A stretch of DNA of 64,000 nucleotides. Origin: CAVTYH01 sp963773875 (GTDB lineage: Bacteria; Planctomycetota; Planctomycetia; Pirellulales; JADZDJ01). A program made the translations under genes and the position numbers. Below the pieces are notes generated by a model, which saw only the letters and a program-made list of their open reading frames with translations, was not told the DNA's origin and searched no databases. The DNA lies in NCBI GenBank assembly GCA_963773875.1, contig CAVZCV010000020.1:1-64000 (forward strand), in the 5' to 3' direction. Positions 40,365 through 50,008 of this stretch are shown piece by piece (position 1 is the stretch's first letter; the number at the start of each line of letters is the position of its first letter).

Positions 40365-40674
40365 GCGGCCTCAAGCGTGCATCCATGCAACAGGGACCGA
40401 CCAATCGCGGGACCGGGGTTATGTGAACGAAGCGAAATTGCAACTTTGCCTGATTCGCCGCTTTCCGCGTAACGTGGCATTGTATCACCATTTGCGCCTG
40501 GATCCAGGCCGCCGGTTGCGTTTCGGCACAGACGGGACGCTGTTGCTAGCAGTCGCTATTTCGTCATAAAAGCCGGCGAGATAGCGATTTAAGGAGAACC
40601 GACTTTTAGCCACTTGCTTCGCGGCATGGTCTCTGCTCTAGAGGCATAATCCACCCCGGAGAAAATAATCGCCT
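40365..40674. other. Intergenic, no gene seen
   Basis: About 310 bases between divergent genes. AAAGCCGGCGAG near 40,569 and AAGGAGAACCGACTTTTAG follow, but no terminator or RNA gene is clear. Confidence 0.4.
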
Positions 40675-40956
40675 ATGAGTCAAAGCAGCCGCATCGTCAA
40701 ACCGAATGTTGAGGAACTACCTGCCGATCTTAACGACCTGGCAGCCGCCATTGGCCGGTTGCCCGAAAGCTACCGTCAGCAGTTGGAGTATGCGTTCTCT
40801 CGAGTCGCCGAAAGCACTAAGCGCCGTCGACGCATCTTAACACTGGTGCAAGATGCCCTAGGTCAATTGCGACTCGACATGAAGTACCTGATGTTCGATC
40901 TGGAAGCCACTCGCCGGGAGCGTGACGAATTTCGTCGGCAGGTCGAAGAAACTTAA
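40675..40956 (+). CDS. Small helical hypothetical protein
   Basis: 93 residues, mostly alpha-helical: LNDLAAAIGRLPESYRQQLE and ILTLVQDALGQLRLDMKYLM suggest a coiled-coil or helical bundle. It begins MSQSSRIVKPNVEEL and ends with a charged ERDEFRRQVEET. No known domain. Conserved-looking composition and an intact frame support a real gene. It precedes the kinase gene by about 400 bases with no shared operon evidence. Confidence 0.6.
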   Translation: MSQSSRIVKPNVEELPADLNDLAAAIGRLPESYRQQLEYAFSRVAESTKRRRRILTLVQDALGQLRLDMKYLMFDLEATRRERDEFRRQVEET

Positions 40957-41353
40957 TTGTCGACATCACCCGATTCGCTTGGTCCGAGCGAAAAATGCGT
41001 TATTTCCCGGCAATTTGCGCTCTGCTGGCCGCTGTGTTTCGCCTCTGATCGTTGCGGCCCACTCTCCATGTGAGTAGGATAGAACCGGCTGGCGCTAGTT
41101 GCCAAATAGATGCTGGGTACGGCAGTTGCTGCCTTGAGATTTTCGGCCGTCCAACGGCCAACATTGACTGCGTTAGAGGCAGATTGTGGTCTAGAGAGCA
41201 ACGGCGCCGGCCCGGATCCGGCCTCGTAGCGACCGCCCCGCGCGAAGTTTCTTAATCGAGCAATCGCCAGTGCGGAGGTTGGTCGCAGAGGGCAGGATCT
41301 CTCGGGTCACCATCGGAACAGGGTCGGACTTCGCGAGAGGCTTGCTAATTCTC
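40957..41353. other. Intergenic, no gene seen
   Basis: About 400 bases. The kinase frame is open upstream of its chosen ATG to 41,270 but without a plausible N-terminus. Nothing else recognised. Confidence 0.4.
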
Positions 41354-42826
41354 ATGCCCGAGTGGACAGCGGAACAAATTGCTCAGGCGGCCTTCGATCG
41401 CGATCTAATCGACGAACGCCAGTTGCGCGAACTGTGGGGCGAATTGGGCAGCGGACAACTCGACGCCAACGGCCTGGAACAGCTTCTGGTTCGCCGGGAG
41501 CTGGTGACAAACTATCAGATTAAAAAACTGCTGCGCGGCGAGCGGTACGGTTATTTTTTTGGTCCCTACAAGGTGTTATACAAAATCGGTAGCGGCACCT
41601 TCGCCCGTGTTTACCGCGCAGTTCATCGTGAGACGGGGCAAATTCGGGCAGTCAAAGTTCGACGGCGTGAACTTTCCCAGTTGCACGCACGCGGCATTGA
41701 CGACAAAGAAAGTCGCGAACAATTTGTGCGCGAAGGAGAAATGGGCGTCGCGCTCAAACATCCGAACATCGTACCGATCTATGAAGTCGGCTCCGACGCT
41801 CACGACGCTTGGATCGTGATGGATTTCATCGAAGGCCGCAATTTGCGCGACTTCATGAAAACCCGACGATTGGAGCCGGCGGAGGCAATCCGTCTGGCGA
41901 TTGACGTTTGCCGCGGGCTCGATTACGCATTCCAGCGCGGCGTATCCCATCGCGATTTGAAGGCGTCGAATATCATTATCTCCAGTTTGGGTCAGGCCAA
42001 GCTGTTGGATTTTGGCCTGGCTGGCGCAGACCCTGCCGATACCGACGATGAGCTCGAGAAAACCGAAAACCGCGCGACCGTCGATTACGCGGCTTTGGAA
42101 AAAGTGACTGGCGTGCGAAAAGACGATTCGCGCAGTGACATATTTTTCATGGGCGCCATTTTGTATCACATGCTTTCTGGCCACCCGGCAATGGAAGAAA
42201 CTCGCGACCGCCGGGCACGCGTTAGCCGCCAGCGGTTCGAAGAAATTAAGCCGATTAACGATATCATGCCGGAACTGAACCGCGACATCGGCGCGGTGGT
42301 GATGAAGGCCCTCAAGCTTGAGCCAGAAGCACGGTATCAGACGCCGGCCGAAATGTTGAGCGATCTGGTGGTGCTGAGCGATCGACTGGCCGGCGGCGGA
42401 AACGGAAAAATCGCGGGATTGGGGCAAGCGACCGCTCGTCAACGGTCGGTTATGATTGTCGAACCTAACCCTCAGGTACAAGAAGCCCTTCGCAATCAAT
42501 TTAAGGCCGAGGGATTTCGCGTGCTCGTGACGACCGATCCTGAACGGCCTGCCAGCATGTTTGGCGACGCGAACCAAAAGCCCGATTGCGTCATTTTCAG
42601 CACACTCACGCTCGGCGAAGACGCGCTGCGAGCGTTCAATGAATTTGGCGATATGCCAAGCACGAACGCGGTGCCCGCAATATTGCTTCTTGGCCAAAGG
42701 CATCACGATTGGGCCGGCCGCGCCAAGACCTCTGAATGGCGAACGACGGTGCCTACGCCGATCAAAATGAAACGGCTGTTGGCGCTTCTGGACAAGCTGA
42801 CGCCTGCCACGGTCGAGCGAACCTGA
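41354..42826 (+). CDS. Serine/threonine protein kinase with receiver-like C-terminus
   Basis: 490 residues from ATG 41,354. The N-terminal helical part (QIAQAAFDRDLIDERQLREL) is a planctomycete kinase prefix. The kinase domain spans about 75-345: glycine loop IGSGTFARV, Lys101 in IRAVKVRRREL, catalytic loop HRDLKASNII (Asp201) and DFGLAG (Asp219). From about residue 363 a receiver-like fold appears (SVMIVEPNPQVQEALRNQF), but the phospho-acceptor strand reads PDCVIFSTLTL, with Ser in place of the acceptor Asp. So signalling is through kinase activity with a degenerate receiver used for binding. It lies alone, followed by the uracil glycosylase gene on the other strand. Confidence 0.88.
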   Translation: MPEWTAEQIAQAAFDRDLIDERQLRELWGELGSGQLDANGLEQLLVRRELVTNYQIKKLLRGERYGYFFGPYKVLYKIGSGTFARVYRAVHRETGQIRAVKVRRRELSQLHARGIDDKESREQFVREGEMGVALKHPNIVPIYEVGSDAHDAWIVMDFIEGRNLRDFMKTRRLEPAEAIRLAIDVCRGLDYAFQRGVSHRDLKASNIIISSLGQAKLLDFGLAGADPADTDDELEKTENRATVDYAALEKVTGVRKDDSRSDIFFMGAILYHMLSGHPAMEETRDRRARVSRQRFEEIKPINDIMPELNRDIGAVVMKALKLEPEARYQTPAEMLSDLVVLSDRLAGGGNGKIAGLGQATARQRSVMIVEPNPQVQEALRNQFKAEGFRVLVTTDPERPASMFGDANQKPDCVIFSTLTLGEDALRAFNEFGDMPSTNAVPAILLLGQRHHDWAGRAKTSEWRTTVPTPIKMKRLLALLDKLTPATVERT

Positions 42827-42892
42827 TCTCATTGACGCTTGCCGCTTGGCGCGTGTGAACTTTTTGTCGCGCATCTGTCGACATCGCCACGC

Positions 42893-43714
42893 TTATCTCA
42901 GCTCAACCCCCAACTTCCGCATCATCATTTTTAAATCTTCCCAGGCATCGACCTTCGCGGCCGGATTGCGCAGCAAGTATGCAGGATGATATGTGCAAAT
43001 GACTTGAATGCCCAGATATTCGTGAAACTTGCCACGCAATTTGCCGATGCTGCGATCGGTTGCTAGCACCGCTTGCGCTGCCACGGCGCCCAGACAACAG
43101 ATGATTTCGGGCCGGATAATCTCCAACTGCCGCTCCATGAAACCGCGGCAGTTGGCAACTTCGTCGAGCAGTGGCGTCCGATTTCCCGGCGGCCGGCATT
43201 TGAGGACGTTTAGGATATAGACTTCTTCGCGCTTCAGCCCACATGCTTGAATCATTTTCGTGAGCAGTTGACCCGCTCGGCCAACGAAGGGCTCCCCGAG
43301 CCGATCTTCATCGGCCCCCGGGGCTTCGCCAATGAAGCAGATCCGCGCGGTTGGGCTTCCCACGCCAAACACCGTTTGTGTTCGGCCGGAGCAGAGTTCC
43401 GCACATCGTGTGCAACTTTTTACTTCCGCTCGAATTAACTCCAAAGCGGCTGGTCGATCGGCAGGCGGCAGTACGCCTTGCAGAGGTGCGCTATCATCTA
43501 GTCTGGTCTGCACTGAGACCGCCGCCATTTGTTGCGGTTCCGCGTTTGGCTCAGCGACGGCTGCTGCCGGAGGTTTTTGCATTTCACCTACGACTGGGCC
43601 GAAGTTGCGTTTTGCTTTCGGCAGATGGCTGATACCCGCTCGCTGCAAACTTTCCAGCCGCTGCCGCACGATTCGCGCTGCCTTCGTCCGTGCGTCGCCG
43701 ATCGACTCGCTCAT
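42893..43714 (-). CDS. Family 4 uracil-DNA glycosylase (iron-sulfur)
   Basis: Removes uracil from DNA. 273 residues from ATG 43,714; a variable N-terminus of about 90 residues then the glycosylase. Cluster Cys ligands start CTRCAELC; the active-site segment is IGEAPGADEDRLGEPFVGRA, GQLLTKM. NVLKCRPPGNRTP supplies a third Cys, and a fourth is in EVANCRGFMERQ. The C-terminal HPAYLLRNP is the DNA-intercalation/His region. These features mark family 4 (UdgA-type) enzymes. Upstream Met 1-24 of the open frame is poorly conserved. It is divergent from bioF-like by 110 bases. Confidence 0.9.
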   Translation of the reverse strand: MSESIGDARTKAARIVRQRLESLQRAGISHLPKAKRNFGPVVGEMQKPPAAAVAEPNAEPQQMAAVSVQTRLDDSAPLQGVLPPADRPAALELIRAEVKSCTRCAELCSGRTQTVFGVGSPTARICFIGEAPGADEDRLGEPFVGRAGQLLTKMIQACGLKREEVYILNVLKCRPPGNRTPLLDEVANCRGFMERQLEIIRPEIICCLGAVAAQAVLATDRSIGKLRGKFHEYLGIQVICTYHPAYLLRNPAAKVDAWEDLKMMMRKLGVELR

Positions 43715-43824
43715 CGGTGCTCCTTGCATGTGAATGTCATCTCGGTAAGTATACGAAACAACGGAGCCCGTGAAACCCAAGGCCATGCATCGGGTGTTTC
43801 AGACCTCAATCCATTCCCCGCAAA

Positions 43825-45003
43825 GATGTTTGATCCGCTTGCCTGGCTCGACGATGAGTTGTTGGCGCTCGATGCTCGGCATCTGCGTCGCCGTTTGACC
43901 ACGCACGCCGGCCCACAGGCCGCGCACATTGAGATCGACGGCAAACTGCTCATAAACTTTGGCGCCAACGACTATCTCGGTCTGGCGGCAGATGCAAGAT
44001 TAGCAGCCGCCGCGGCGAAAATTTGTTCGGCGGAAGGATTTGGCGCCGGAGCCAGTCCGCTTGTCACAGGGCATTCAACGGCTCACACCGCACTAGAACA
44101 GCGGTTGGCCAAATTCGAAGGCACGGAGGCGGCGCTTGTCTTTACTTCCGGCTTCGCCGCGAATCTTGGCACAGTTGCCGCGCTCGTCGGGCGAGGCGAT
44201 GCCATTTACGCCGATGCCAAGAACCACGCCAGCTTGATCGACGGTTGTCGCCTCTCCCGCGCCGAATCGCATGTGTATCGGCATTTGGACGTCGATCATC
44301 TCCGGGAGTTGCTTGGTGATTCGAAACGCTACCGACGCCGATTGATCGTTACGGACGCGCTTTTTAGCATGGACGGCGATTTGGCGCTCTTGCGCAACTT
44401 GCCGAACTATCGGAAGATTATGCGGCGATGCTCATGGTCGATGAAGCCCATGCCACGGGTGTTTTTGGCTTGCATGGCCGCGGCGCAACGGAACACTTTG
44501 GCGTCGAAAGCGGCGTCCACATCCGCGCGGGCACGCTGAGCAAAGCGCTGGGTTGCGCCGGCGGTTTCGTTGCCGGCAAGCAAAGTTTGATTGATTGGCT
44601 CTGCAACCGTGCGCGTAGTTATGTGTTTTCCACCGCTTTTCCGCCCAGCGTCGCCGCTGCCGCGTTGGAGGCGATGAACATTGTGCAGCGCGAACCAGAG
44701 CGCCGAACGGAATTGTTGAATCGAGCTGCAACTTTTCGCCAGGAACTGACAGCGCAAGGCTGGAACGTTGGCGCAAGCTCAAGCCAAATCATACCTGTTT
44801 ACATCGGCGATCCACAGCGGACGATGCAGCTTGCTGATGAGTTGCGTCGCAAGGGATTTATTGTTCCCGCTATTCGTTCACCCTCCGTGCCAGTCGGCGA
44901 ATCGCTGCTGCGAATTAGCCTGAGCTGGTCGCACAGCAATTCCATGCTTGGCTCTCTGCAGGCCGCAATGGCCAATTGCTGGTCGGAAGGGCGAGGGGTA
45001 TAA
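43825..45003 (+). CDS. bioF: 8-amino-7-oxononanoate synthase (AONS family), frameshifted
   Basis: A PLP alpha-oxoamine synthase; AONS makes 8-amino-7-oxononanoate for biotin, though close relatives make aminolevulinate or other products. Frame one has LINFGANDYLGLAADARLAA and SLIDGCRLSRAESHVYRHLD; frame two LAELSEDYAAMLMVDEAHAT and the PLP Lys in AGTLSKALGCAGGFVAGKQS. The change is at about 44,391, where TTGCGCAAC replaces the expected TTGGCGCAAC (one G lost at GCGC). The joined 392 residues fit the family. The ATG gives MFDPLAWLDDELLALD. It ends 69 bases before GAPDH, without other bio genes. Confidence 0.82.
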
Positions 45004-45089
45004 TTTCCCCTTTGCTATTCGTGTAGGTAACCCGTCGCCGCGCCCACTGAAGGCGCTGGTTTTTCGCTTTTTTGTCAGGAGATACTGCT

Positions 45090-46133
45090 GTGGCTATTCG
45101 AGTTGGGATTAATGGATTCGGTCGGATCGGGCGTTTGGTGTTTCGCATTTTGGCAGCTCGCGGCGAGGAGTTCGAAGTTGTCGCCATTAACGATATGACC
45201 GACACCAAAACGTTGGCCACACTTTTGAAATACGACAGCACGCATCGCCGGTTCAACGGTACGGTCCAGCACGATGACAACGCAATTGTGGTGAATGGCA
45301 AGCGGATCGAAGTGCTTAAAGAACGCGATCCGGCCAAACTCCCCTGGGGCAAATTGGGCGCGGAGGTAGTATTGGAAAGCACGGGCATTTTCACGGCCCG
45401 CGCTGATGCTGCCAAAGGTAAAGCAGGTTACGACAGCCACATTCAGGCAGGCGCCAAGAAGGTGATTTTAAGCGCTCCGGCAAAAGACAAACCGGACCTG
45501 ACTTGTGTCATCGGCGTGAACGATAAAGACCTGAACCCGCAGATGAAGTTCGTCTCGAACGCTAGCTGCACGACGAATTGCCTGGCTCCAATGGCGAAAG
45601 TGCTGCACGACAAGTTCGGCATTGAGAAGGGGCTGATGACAACGGTCCACAGTTACACGAACGATCAAAGGCTCTTGGACTTACCGCACGACAATTTGTA
45701 TCGCGCTCGTGCCGCAGCAATGAACATTGTGCCGACGACGACCGGCGCAGCCAAAGCCGTCGGCGAAGTCATTCCCTCGTTGAAAGGAAAGCTCACGGGC
45801 ATCGCCCTGCGAGTGCCAACGGCCGACGGCAGCGTCACCGACCTTACGGCACTGATGAAAAAGAGCGTCACCAAGGCAGAAATCAACGCAGCGATGAAAG
45901 AGGCAGCCGACACGCCGCTGGAGAGCGGCGGGCTGAAAGGCATTTTGGAATACACAGAAGATCCGATTGTCTCTAGTGATATCGTCGGCAATCCGCACAG
46001 TTCTATCTTCGCAGCCGACTTGACCGAAGTGATCGACGGCAACCTGATTAAAGTGATCAGTTGGTACGACAACGAATGGGGCTACAGCAGCCGCACCGCA
46101 GATTTGATTGCGCGGATTGGGAAGATGCTGTAG
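45090..46133 (+). CDS. gap: Glyceraldehyde-3-phosphate dehydrogenase
   Basis: Converts glyceraldehyde-3-phosphate to 1,3-bisphosphoglycerate with NAD in glycolysis. The start is GTG at 45,090, 7 bases after AGGAGA; it gives the Rossmann motif AIRVGINGFGRIGRLVFR. An upstream TTG (45,072) in frame is less likely. The catalytic Cys160 lies in SNASCTTNCLAP, with the partner His in TTVHSYTNDQRLLDLPH. The C-terminus SWYDNEWGYSSRTADL is standard. 347 residues, intact. The gene converges with GH44, whose end is 14 bases away. Confidence 0.95.
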   Translation: MAIRVGINGFGRIGRLVFRILAARGEEFEVVAINDMTDTKTLATLLKYDSTHRRFNGTVQHDDNAIVVNGKRIEVLKERDPAKLPWGKLGAEVVLESTGIFTARADAAKGKAGYDSHIQAGAKKVILSAPAKDKPDLTCVIGVNDKDLNPQMKFVSNASCTTNCLAPMAKVLHDKFGIEKGLMTTVHSYTNDQRLLDLPHDNLYRARAAAMNIVPTTTGAAKAVGEVIPSLKGKLTGIALRVPTADGSVTDLTALMKKSVTKAEINAAMKEAADTPLESGGLKGILEYTEDPIVSSDIVGNPHSSIFAADLTEVIDGNLIKVISWYDNEWGYSSRTADLIARIGKML

Positions 46134-46146
46134 GTTTGCCGGAAGT

Positions 46147-48281
46147 TCACAGTCGCGAAGGTCGCCAATTCAGACCGCATTGCAGTCGAAGGGCGACGGC
46201 AACAACCGCACAACCGACGATCAGTTGCGATGCGGCTGGTGGTTCGGGCACGCCTTGAAGCTCGATACTGCCGTGAGCAAGCGAAGTCAGCATCGGCATC
46301 AGATCGGAGCCGGAAAAGACGCCGTCGCCGAAGAAGTCGCCTAGCATCGCAAGATTGGCAGCCGCCAAGTTGTGGGCACTTAGATACGTGCCAGGATTTA
46401 TCAGTGCATCGAGCATGGCTTGAATGTCGGCATTCGTAATGCGGCCGTCTAAGTTCAAATCGCCTAAGAGCGGCCGCACTAAAGACAGAGTCGTGACGCT
46501 CATGGCCGGCATGTTGTAGCTGAGCGAATTGGCGCCAAGCCATTGCCACTGCGGCGATGAGGCATTAAAGACGACGTGCGAAATCGTGGCCGATGCGCCG
46601 GCCAGTTGATACACATCGACGAGCGAAAACTGCTGCGTGTTCGCGAAGTTAAGCGTTGCAGTATTCGCGGCGTTGGTTCGATTGATGAGCACCACGACCA
46701 TGCGATTCGGATTTCCAGCGTCAACGCTCGCATAAGCGGCCGTCGTGGCGATGCTATTGTTCGTCGCTTGCACAGAGGTGTTGCCGAACTTGGCGCTGTG
46801 GTTGTCGTAATTCAGATACATATTGAAGGCGGAATTGACAAAACTGCCACTCGTGCCGTCGGGCCACCAATTGGCCGCGAACACGCCTTGCTGGCCGAAC
46901 ACTCCGAGGGCATCGGCCTCTGCCACGCCGCCGGAGATGTGGCCCCCGGCGCCGAATTGATATTCGCTAATGCCAATCTTTGTGCCTGGGTTGTATTGAT
47001 CGATGATCGATTGTTCGCGCGGCAAAAGCTGAATGGCGGTGGTTTTGAATTGCGCGGGGGTGCCCGAGGGTTGGTACGGGAGCGAATCACGCGTGATCCA
47101 ACTGTTCTCGCCTACAGCCGGATTCGTGTTGTACGTGTAAGTGGGATCCCATAACGATCGGGCAGCTTGAACTCGCGCAGCGACTGTGGCGGCAGTCGTG
47201 TCGTTATTCGTGATCCGTACGCCTGTGGTGCCGACGGCTTCCGGATACCAGTGCATATCGAGCACATCAACCAATCGTTTGCCGGCTGCGACATCGGCGG
47301 CATGCATCTGCTTCAAGTATGAAGCCTGAAAATTCAAAATCGTGTCAGTGATACTCGCGTCTGTAGCTGCACTTTGTAGTTGCACGTATCCTTGCCAACC
47401 GTAATTCACGCCACCGAAAACTATCGTGTTGGGCGATACGGCTTTAATCGCCGTGGCATATGCGATGCTGCTGTTTACAAGTTCGGAATACGTGGCTGGC
47501 GTCGGATGAACTTCCTGATGCGTGCCTAGACGCTTTGGGTCGGAACTGCCCCAGAGATCGGGCTCGTTATCGAGGTTGTAGAACACTTGCTGGCCTGGGG
47601 CTTTTTGATTGACCCAGTTGACGAACTCATCTTGATAGACGGCGCCATCGCCCGTGTTGGGCGTGAGCGAGAAGCTGGCGGGTCCGCCGGGCTTGGCAGG
47701 ACTTTCCGGGACGAATCGCGTTTGCCAAATCGTGCTTTGCGAAAGTTGTGGTTTGCTAGTATCGCCATTGGGATACGCACATCGCCGTTGCCGAGCTTAT
47801 CGGCGGAAACATAGCCGTTGATTGGTATGGTCAGCAGCACGGCCTGATTTTTCGGTTTCGCGGCCTGCAGTGTTGGAAGTACTGCCTGGCCTGGAATGTT
47901 TTGGTTTTGGGCGGTTTCATTGCGCACAAGGTAATTGTCGTTTTGAAAGATGTAGTCATTACCGGCATTCGAGGCGTTATTTTCCCAGTTGTAGGCCGTC
48001 CAGCGATTGCCGCCGAGGCGCTGCAACGTTGCATTGGTGATGCTTGTCGAGTTCGCCCCGTAGATGAAGGGCGAAATGGCCTTCACAGATTGCGCGGCAT
48101 CAATGTTGATTTGCACCTGGGCCGCTGCGATGGTGGGGCAGACGACGAGCAGAAGTACGGCTCGAATCCACAGTTTGTTCGCGAAGTTTCTGACGCTGAA
48201 TGCAAGCGTTTTCACGCAAAGCCGAACCTGTTCTCGAAGCAGCTCGTTAGCCCGAAAAAGCGCTTCGAATGCTGTTGCCAC
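46147..48281 (-). CDS. GH44 family glycosidase with dockerin-like repeat and PEP-CTERM (frameshifted)
   Basis: About 710 residues. A signal peptide (WIRAVLLLVVCPTIAAAQ) precedes the GH44 N-terminal motif QRLGGNRWTAYNWENNASNA. The frame changes near 47,774, where GGATACGCAC seems to lack a G of TAGCGCAC. The second frame has the acid residue in FYNLDNEPDLW and the nucleophile in GISEYQFG. GH44 enzymes are endo-beta-1,4-glucanases/xyloglucanases. A dockerin-like region (GDLNLDGRITNADIQAMLDA) and the sorting signal VPEPPAASQLIVGC follow. So a secreted, surface-attached polysaccharide-degrading enzyme is inferred. Confidence 0.85.
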
Positions 48282-48482
48282 CGAGATACATATTAGGCCC
48301 GGTCCAGAGGCGACGCCAGTCGATTCTTCCGGCCGGCATTCAAGCTAAAAAATCGCACTAAAAATCGGCTGCCAGCCCCAGTGTGCGGGCGACCAGCAAT
48401 TTGGTAGAATAGGGCGTTCGGCACTTGCCGAGAGAGTGGTTTATTTTAGCCGTGCCCATTGCGGCCCAGAAAGGCGCTAGAA
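48282..48482. other. Short upstream region of the RNA-binding protein gene
   Basis: About 200 bases between divergent genes. An in-frame ATG at 48,459 would add eight residues to the next gene, but the family start MSKNLYVGNL is at 48,483. Confidence 0.3.
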
Positions 48483-48803
48483 ATGAGCAAGAATCTGTAT
48501 GTCGGCAATTTGTCGTTTGACGTTACTTCCGACGAGTTGCGCGACACGTTCGCGGAGTTTGGAACGGTGAAATCGGCGACGGTGGTCATGGACCGCGATA
48601 CCGGACGCTCCCGGGGATTCGGCTTTGTCGAAATGTCGGACGGGGGCGAACAGGCGATTGCTCAGCTGAATGGTGCCGAGGTAAAGGGGCGCAAGATTAC
48701 CGTGAATGAGGCACGACCACGCGAAGAGCGCGGCGGTGGTGGCGGCGGTGGCGGTTACCGAGGTGGTCGCGGCGGCGGCGGTGGTGGCGGACGCCGGTAC
48801 TAG
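48483..48803 (+). CDS. Single-RRM glycine-rich RNA-binding protein
   Basis: 106 residues. One RRM domain: RNP2 LYVGNLSFDV (residues 5-14) and RNP1 RSRGFGFVEM (about 43-52), then ITVNEARPREER. The C-terminus is a Gly/Arg-rich RGG-like tail (YRGGRGGGGG). Such proteins are cold-shock-like RNA chaperones in cyanobacteria and planctomycetes. The start is the ATG at 48,483 after GAAAGGCGCTAGAA. Confidence 0.9.
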   Translation: MSKNLYVGNLSFDVTSDELRDTFAEFGTVKSATVVMDRDTGRSRGFGFVEMSDGGEQAIAQLNGAEVKGRKITVNEARPREERGGGGGGGGYRGGRGGGGGGGRRY

Positions 48804-48896
48804 TGCGGCGTCCAAGTTAGATGGCTCGCGCGACAACGTCACGCAGCCAAGGCGTCGCCCATTCAAAACTCACCGATTCAACCAACGAGGATACCC

Positions 48897-49184
48897 ATGA
48901 CAGCCACCGAGACCGCCATCATGTACTTCTTTCGCCGCTATCAGATCCGTCCGGCGGAAATGTTGTTCTTTAATCCGGCCGATTGCAAAGTCTCGCCGGG
49001 ACCATTCCATACGGCGATGGAAGCACTGATGCGTCGCGGACTGGTGGTCAAGGAACGCCCCAAGCACGCGTACTCGCTCACCAAAGACGGTTACGATATT
49101 TCGCTCACCTTAGCGACTCCCGGACCTGTAAAAGGCCAAGCGCCAGCTAAGCGTGCGGCCGCGACAGCTAGGGCCAAAGCTTGA
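48897..49184 (+). CDS. Small winged-helix-like hypothetical protein
   Basis: 95 residues: IMYFFRRYQIRPAEMLFFNP, GPFHTAMEALMRRGLVVKE and HAYSLTKDGY resemble a winged-helix (MarR/replication-terminator-like) fold. The tail is Ala/Lys rich (KRAAATARAKA). No regulator family is assigned. It follows the RNA-binding gene by about 90 bases on the same strand and may be cotranscribed. Confidence 0.5.
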   Translation: MTATETAIMYFFRRYQIRPAEMLFFNPADCKVSPGPFHTAMEALMRRGLVVKERPKHAYSLTKDGYDISLTLATPGPVKGQAPAKRAAATARAKA

Positions 49185-49870
49185 TCGCTCCACGCGGCCC
49201 AGTGGACCGGTGTGATTGAGTCGAATATATCGGTTCTACCGACTCGCTGCTTATTCATCTTTATCTTCTTCGCCAAGGCGTTTCGCAGGCACGGTCCGCT
49301 CGCGCGAGCCGCCCATTTTACTGTCTGGCAAAAGCTGACGCCCTGAACTTCGCCAATTCACAGCCGGTTTAATTGGCGTAATCGCTCCATCTTGCCCCGG
49401 ATGTGCGAAAGACTATCTGGCATGCGCCCATTCGATCGGCGCCGCCCCTACGATTGTCGAAAGTTTCTAAAGAAAGCCTGCATGGCGAATCGAAACTAAC
49501 AATCGGAAGGCTTGTTCTGCGAGTGCCTTGGGCAGGATGCCCGCCGTCACACGCAGCACAAGTTAGCAGGGGGGAAACCTGCCGCCAGAGTGCTTGCCAG
49601 TAGTCTGCCCGTCGCCGGACCCGACTGGGACCGGCGGGCTCTCTGTTCGCTTTTTCCCACTGCGCCCGACTTCTGGGCTGAGCGTGCGGATAGGGTCGTC
49701 CTTGTGGAGATGGTCGAACCACTCGTTCACCATCTTACGGATTTTCACCCATTTCCGGATGCCCGGTTTGCCGATGTTCCCCATAGGGAGCTGGCACCAG
49801 AAGGAACTGAGCCTCGCCCCCAATACGAAGAAGAAGCGAATACCAAAAAGCCCCGCACCCAGGGTTTGCG
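49185..49870. other. Intergenic, no confident gene
   Basis: About 690 bases. CGCCAATT ... AATTGGCG (49,351-49,380) is an 8-bp inverted repeat. From about 49,510 both strands are open over 300 bases, but neither translation (for instance DRVVLVEMVEPLVHHLTDFH) has a recognisable family, so no gene is called. It could hold a decayed gene. Confidence 0.35.
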
Positions 49871-49875
49871 TTAAG

Positions 49876-49960
49876 ACAACCGCCCCCACGGTTGTCTAGG
49901 CCGGTTCGCCGGAAACGTAAGCACGGGGCAACCAAGTGATGCCACTAGCGGTACACCGCT
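49876..49960 (+). promoter_or_regulatory. Structured 5' leader of the HTH-receiver gene
   Basis: Three tidy hairpins lie in a row: ACAACCG-CCCCCA-CGGTTGT (49,876-49,895), the UUCG-type CCGG-TTCG-CCGG (49,901-49,912) and AGCGG-TACA-CCGCT (49,947-49,960). The gene's ATG is at 50,009, preceded by AAGGGAGAGCC. No known riboswitch core was recognised. Confidence 0.45.
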
Positions 49961-50008
49961 CGCGGCTCACACCCGTTTAAACCAAGCGAGAGTAAGGGAG
50001 AGCCTGCG

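Noticed and set aside
49512..49874. A 120-residue gene on either strand
   Set aside because: Both strands are open but neither translation shows a conserved motif or good start.
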